Part shown: positions 60,980-64,000 of the stretch, in pieces | Position numbering within the stretch: the first letter of the stretch is position 1 | Layout: every line of letters starts with the position of its first letter | NCBI RefSeq assembly: GCF_046592965.1 | Contig: NZ_JBISBV010000002.1 | Span: forward strand, 248,001 to 312,000 | Direction of reading: 5' to 3' | Length of the DNA: 64,000 nt | From: Marivita sp046592965 | GTDB lineage: Bacteria; Pseudomonadota; Alphaproteobacteria; Rhodobacterales; Rhodobacteraceae | Notes under the pieces: generated by a model | The model's database searches: none | Told to the model about the DNA's origin: nothing | What the model saw: only the letters and a program-made list of their open reading frames with translations | Translations under genes and position numbers: made by a program

Positions 60980-62710
60980 TTAGTTGAACAGCCAGAGGTC
61001 AGACAGATACTTCCAGTTCACGAAGTAGTAGAGAATGAAGGTGAGGAAGAAGATCGTGACCAGCATGACCGTGCCGGGAATCTTGAGCGAGCCTTCGCTG
61101 CCATATTCCGACACCGCCTGAGCGCCCGCATCATGCAGCGGGAACACCAGCTTTGCACCGGGCTGATCAAGGCGCGGACCGCGCAGGATCGAGGCGACGA
61201 CAAGCACGATGAACAGCAGCCCGCCGGTGGCCGCGAGGATCGCGGACATGCCGTTGAGACCCATCATCAGATAGGCGGCCGGTGCGAATTCATAGGGATG
61301 CGCCGCATCCACCAGCGAGATGTCCCAGTGACGGCGCGGCACTCCCAGCGTGCCCGCCCCCATCATGAAGAGCGAGATGCCGCCCGCGCCGATACCGAAG
61401 AGGTAGGGCTGCCATTTCGCTAGAGTCGGCCAGATGATGTCGCGCTGGAAGACGATCGGCACGACGAGATAGGTCATCGCCATGAAGGCCAGCGTGGTGC
61501 CTGCAACCACCGTGGCGTGGAAATGGCCCGGCACATAAATTGTATTGTGCATCAGCACATTGAGCTGCTCGGTGCCCAGAATGACACCGGTGATGCCGCC
61601 AAGAAAGCCGAACATCACGAGGCTCATGAACATCCCCGAAAACGCCGGATTGCCCCACGGCGCCTTGGTCAGCCATTCGAACATGCCGCGGGTATAGCCG
61701 TTGCGGCGCTGTGCTGCCTCGATCGCGCCCGGCACCGTCAACCCGTGGATCATCGACGCCATCACGGCAAGATACATCATGTAGCTGGTGTTGATGATCT
61801 TCCAGGACGAACTCATCCCCGGTTCCGCCAGAAGGTGGTGCGCCGAGGCCAGTTGCAAAAACAGGATATACATCAGGAAGGCAAAGCGGCTGACCTTCTC
61901 GGACAGCGGCTTGGCGCCGACGACCATCGCCGCGATCGCGTACCAGATCGCGATATGCGCGGCGACGTTGATCTGCTGGCTGGAATGGCCCATGCCCCAC
62001 CAGACCAGCTTGTACATCAGCGTGTCGATGCCCGAGATCAGCCCCATCGACCACAGCCATGTCGGCACCAGGATGATCGCGCCGCAGGCCAGCGTGAACA
62101 CCGCGATGATCGCGGCAGTGATCGCACCGAATGTCACCAGCGGCACCGAGCCGTCATAGGTCTTTTCGTCCTTGGCCACGACGAGCGTTCCAAAGAACAC
62201 GAAAACCCCGATCAGCGCGCCGACCGCAAAGACGATCAGCGACAGATAGAACCAATGCTCGGCCATCATCGGCGGATAGGAGGTGAACATCACCGTGGAA
62301 TCGCCGTTCAGCACGGCGTAATTCGCCATCACCGCGCCGATGATCATCAGCCCGAACCCGAGCCAGGCCCAACGCGGCGTCGCCAGCCGCGAGCCGAGCA
62401 GCACCGTCGCGGCAAAGTAGAGCACCGCGATCTCGAAGAAGACGATCCAGAACAACAGCACGTTGGCGCCGTGCCCGGTCAGCACGAGATAAAACCACTC
62501 GGCGGGCAGAAGCTGAACCGCCGGCCAGCGCGTCAGCGCCACCAACAGGCCGAAAAACCCGCCAACCGCCAGAAAGACGACAGCCGCAACCGCGTTGGCG
62601 CGGATCAGCAGCTCGGCGCTGCGTTCGATGCGGCGTCCGGTGAACGGGCAGGTGCGATACCTGACATCCGGCCCCGCGTATCCGATGGCTCCGTGATCAA
62701 TGGTTGTCAT
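60980..62710 (-). CDS. Heme-copper oxidoreductase subunit I, NO-reductase-like (eNOR type candidate)
   Basis: 576 residues with 12 or more membrane helices. Low-spin heme ligands H80 (LTGHG) and H398, high-spin heme ligand H396 (PGHFH), CuB ligands H242 (MGHSSQQ) and H291-H292 (ASAHHLL) are all present. In oxygen-reducing A/B-type enzymes the residue four after the first CuB His is the cross-linked Tyr; here it is Q246. In cbb3 enzymes the Tyr is six before the HH pair; here that is L285. Neither Tyr exists, which fits NO reductases of this superfamily. Together with the CuA subunit it probably takes electrons from a c-type cytochrome or copper protein. Confidence 0.93.
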   Translation of the reverse strand: MTTIDHGAIGYAGPDVRYRTCPFTGRRIERSAELLIRANAVAAVVFLAVGGFFGLLVALTRWPAVQLLPAEWFYLVLTGHGANVLLFWIVFFEIAVLYFAATVLLGSRLATPRWAWLGFGLMIIGAVMANYAVLNGDSTVMFTSYPPMMAEHWFYLSLIVFAVGALIGVFVFFGTLVVAKDEKTYDGSVPLVTFGAITAAIIAVFTLACGAIILVPTWLWSMGLISGIDTLMYKLVWWGMGHSSQQINVAAHIAIWYAIAAMVVGAKPLSEKVSRFAFLMYILFLQLASAHHLLAEPGMSSSWKIINTSYMMYLAVMASMIHGLTVPGAIEAAQRRNGYTRGMFEWLTKAPWGNPAFSGMFMSLVMFGFLGGITGVILGTEQLNVLMHNTIYVPGHFHATVVAGTTLAFMAMTYLVVPIVFQRDIIWPTLAKWQPYLFGIGAGGISLFMMGAGTLGVPRRHWDISLVDAAHPYEFAPAAYLMMGLNGMSAILAATGGLLFIVLVVASILRGPRLDQPGAKLVFPLHDAGAQAVSEYGSEGSLKIPGTVMLVTIFFLTFILYYFVNWKYLSDLWLFN

Positions 62711-62726
62711 GGCTTGGGTCCCCCGC

Positions 62727-63281
62727 TTAATCGACGACGCGGATTATGCCGGTCATCATGTGATGGCCGATGCCGCAATATTCGTTGCAGACGACGCCGT
62801 ATTCTCCCGTTTCGGTCGGGGTCAGCGTCAGGATGTGTTCATAGCCCGGATGCACCGAGATATTGATGTTGACAGGCTGCAGCGAAAAGCCGTGCTGCCA
62901 GTCCGCCGATGACAGGTGAAACCGGTAGCTCTGGTCCTTCTTCAGCTCCAGCGCCGGCCACCATTCCCAAAGCCGCCCCAGCATGTAGACATCGCCGCCC
63001 GCCGGTGGGCTGACCACCGGGATGCCGCCGATATCGACCGGTTCACCCGAGGCGTCCAGCAGCTGAAATTCATCCGCGAAGGCCTCGACCTTCTCGACGA
63101 ATTGATCGGGATTGATGCGATAGGTTTCCGTGGACAGGTTCTGATTTCCGATGAAATGCCAGGCGATCATGAAGAAGAACATGAACAGCCCCCACAAGAA
63201 GGCGACGATGATCCATGTCAGCTCGATGCCGTGGATCGGCTCTTTCCACCAGAGGCGGTTGCTCGGAGGGTTGATGGACAT
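62727..63281 (-). CDS. Heme-copper oxidoreductase subunit II with CuA centre
   Basis: 184 residues. One membrane helix (about 22-44), then a cupredoxin domain. The CuA ligands are complete: H130, C165, E167, C169, H173 and M176 (CNEYCGIGHHMM). It receives electrons on the periplasmic side and passes them to subunit I. There is only one helix rather than the two of A-type subunits II, as in B-type and NOR-type relatives. 27 bp after the small gene and 16 bp before subunit I. Confidence 0.94.
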   Translation of the reverse strand: MSINPPSNRLWWKEPIHGIELTWIIVAFLWGLFMFFFMIAWHFIGNQNLSTETYRINPDQFVEKVEAFADEFQLLDASGEPVDIGGIPVVSPPAGGDVYMLGRLWEWWPALELKKDQSYRFHLSSADWQHGFSLQPVNINISVHPGYEHILTLTPTETGEYGVVCNEYCGIGHHMMTGIIRVVD

Positions 63282-63308
63282 GGCACACCCTTTCAGACAG
63301 GTTTGCGA

Positions 63309-63488
63309 TCAGTTGGCGATCGGAACGGAGGCAACTTCCATCACCCCCCAGATGATGTAGAGAACCGTCGGCATCGTGACGCCGATGAACAAAAGCAGAA
63401 ACGGATTGTCGAGGATGCGCTGCATGGCCGGGATCGGCTCGTCCCGCTCCGGTGCAGCGGCGGGATGTGTGGTGTCATTCTTGTCCAT
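63309..63488 (-). CDS. Small single-helix membrane protein, first gene of the heme-copper operon
   Basis: 59 residues, found by reading directly on the minus strand. The start ATG at 63488 has a perfect AGGAGGG ribosome site. The first 25 residues are polar (MDKNDTTHPAAAPERDEP), followed by a membrane helix (NPFLLLFIGVTMPTVLYIIWG) and a short tail (VMEVASVPIAN). It may be a small structural subunit, comparable with subunit IV of oxidases or NorE/NorX-like peptides. Confidence 0.85.
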   Translation of the reverse strand: MDKNDTTHPAAAPERDEPIPAMQRILDNPFLLLFIGVTMPTVLYIIWGVMEVASVPIAN

Positions 63489-63560
63489 ATGTATCCCTCC
63501 TGAGTGACAAGGCTGTCATGCCGCGTCCCGCTCGGTGAGATTGCACATTCCAAGTGCGAA

Positions 63561-63575
63561 CAGACCGGCGGTCTG
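63561..63575. promoter_or_regulatory. 15 bp palindrome CAGACCG-G-CGGTCTG upstream of the heme-copper operon
   Basis: Seven-base arms around a single central G, 73-87 bp before the first start codon. A related imperfect repeat, TTGCAC-N7-GTGCGAA, lies at 63541-63560. The one-base loop argues against an RNA hairpin and for a protein-binding site. Confidence 0.5.
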
Positions 63576-63705
63576 TGATCGGGTAAAGAGGAAAACCGGC
63601 GAGTGTATTACCAGATGGGCAAGGCGTCCTGCGCCTAACCCGTTGCCAGTAAATCCAGACTACAGGGCCACCCCGCAAACGGTAAATCAAAACCGCCCGG
63701 ACGAT

Positions 63706-63719
63706 ATGATCTGCATCAT
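63706..63719. promoter_or_regulatory. FNR/DNR-like site ATGATCTGCATCAT
   Basis: ATGAT-CTGC-ATCAT is an inverted repeat matching the core TGAT-N4-ATCA of the CRP/FNR-family box TTGAT-N4-ATCAA, with the outermost base changed on each side. It overlaps a TTGACA (-35-like, 63719-63724) on the plus strand, and lies about 220 bp upstream of the heme-copper operon. Confidence 0.4.
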
Positions 63720-63852
63720 TGACAATTATCCGAAAACCCAAATCGACGGACGAGCGTCGAGATTCGCGGCAGAGGACAAAGTGTTCGCACGCGGGTTGAT
63801 CCACATCAGCGCGCTTTCCGTGCCATGCCATGACGATGCTGGCGACGCGCTC

Positions 63853-64000
63853 ATGACATTGATGGTTTTTGCGATGCCAACCCGATCAGCTTCTTCTCTC
63901 CAGACAGACGTACCAGCTTCGGCTCTGGGTCTCTTTCTCGTTGCAACTTTCGGGCTCACCTGGGGGATCATCGGAGCCTATATCGTCGTCCCGGACGTGA
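63853..64000 (+). CDS. CPBP-family intramembrane protease, N-terminal fragment
   Basis: The last open frame of the window, from an ATG at 63853 (also 63862 or 63874), reads into the right edge. After a polar stretch (MPTRSASSLQTDVPAS) comes ALGLFLVATFGLTWGIIGAYIVVPDV, which is the characteristic first membrane helix of CPBP/CAAX-like protease proteins (FLxxTFGLTWxxxG). The EExxxR catalytic motif would be outside the window. The start is unclear; the family call is tentative. Confidence 0.5.
   Translation, partial: MTLMVFAMPTRSASSLQTDVPASALGLFLVATFGLTWGIIGAYIVVPDV

Overview
This window looks like an ordinary stretch of chromosome from an alphaproteobacterium of the order Rhodobacterales (Roseobacter/Rhodobacter type). 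The signs are high GC coding sequence, a class I lysyl-tRNA synthetase, a roseobacter-style arrangement of beta-oxidation, tryptophan and nucleoside-salvage genes, two MerR regulators next to an acyl-CoA dehydrogenase, and an extragenic element ending in GCAAGATGAAG that I associate with this family. I cannot name a genus. I see no rRNA or tRNA genes, insertion sequences, prophage or CRISPR array. Gene density is high, with many 1-13 bp overlaps between same-strand genes.

Layout. 1-16221: cell-wall carboxypeptidase (cut by the left edge), HWE histidine kinase, nadD, enoyl-CoA hydratase, class I lysS, an orphan ParA-type ATPase with an unknown partner, universal stress protein, HHE protein, meaB, rpmB, a small copper-related pair (degenerate DUF2946-like protein and PCu(A)C chaperone), sirtuin deacylase, DksA/TraR-type zinc finger and lepA. 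16394-22718: lipoprotein, alpha/beta hydrolase, SDR, iron-sulfur photolyase/cryptochrome, malic enzyme-phosphotransacetylase fusion. 22834-27353: a tight nucleoside salvage operon cdd-deoA-deoB-add-upp. 27412-39046: fatty-acid and acyl-CoA catabolism (acyl-CoA synthetase, FadJ-type fusion, thiolase, GST, acyl-CoA dehydrogenase) with two MerR regulators and a paired palindromic operator candidate between them. 39166-42744: two PaaI-type thioesterases, a MATE transporter and trpB. 43008-44792: two exported PepSY-like proteins with almost pure aspartate tails, followed by a membrane-anchored LuxR-type regulator. 44803-56724: mscS, DUF2237, DUF2332-pth, rplY, an MFS carrier, a 360 bp gene-free region with strong hairpins, lldD, trpA, DUF1007-NicO metal transport, a second MATE transporter and ychF.

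The most interesting part is the minus-strand operon running from 63488 down to 56763. It encodes a 59-residue membrane protein, a CuA subunit II, a heme-copper subunit I, heme O synthase, a SCO protein, a 517-residue fusion of di-heme cytochrome b with two [4Fe-4S] clusters and a cysteine-rich MvhD-like domain, an unknown membrane-anchored protein, and a bacteriohemerythrin. Subunit I keeps all heme and CuB histidines but has glutamine where oxygen-reducing A/B-type enzymes have the His-Tyr cross-linked tyrosine, and it also lacks the alternative cbb3-type tyrosine. I read this as a CuA-containing, nitric-oxide-reductase-like (eNOR-type) complex with its own electron-transfer fusion protein, rather than a terminal oxidase. 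The gene calls are firm; the NO-reductase function is inference.
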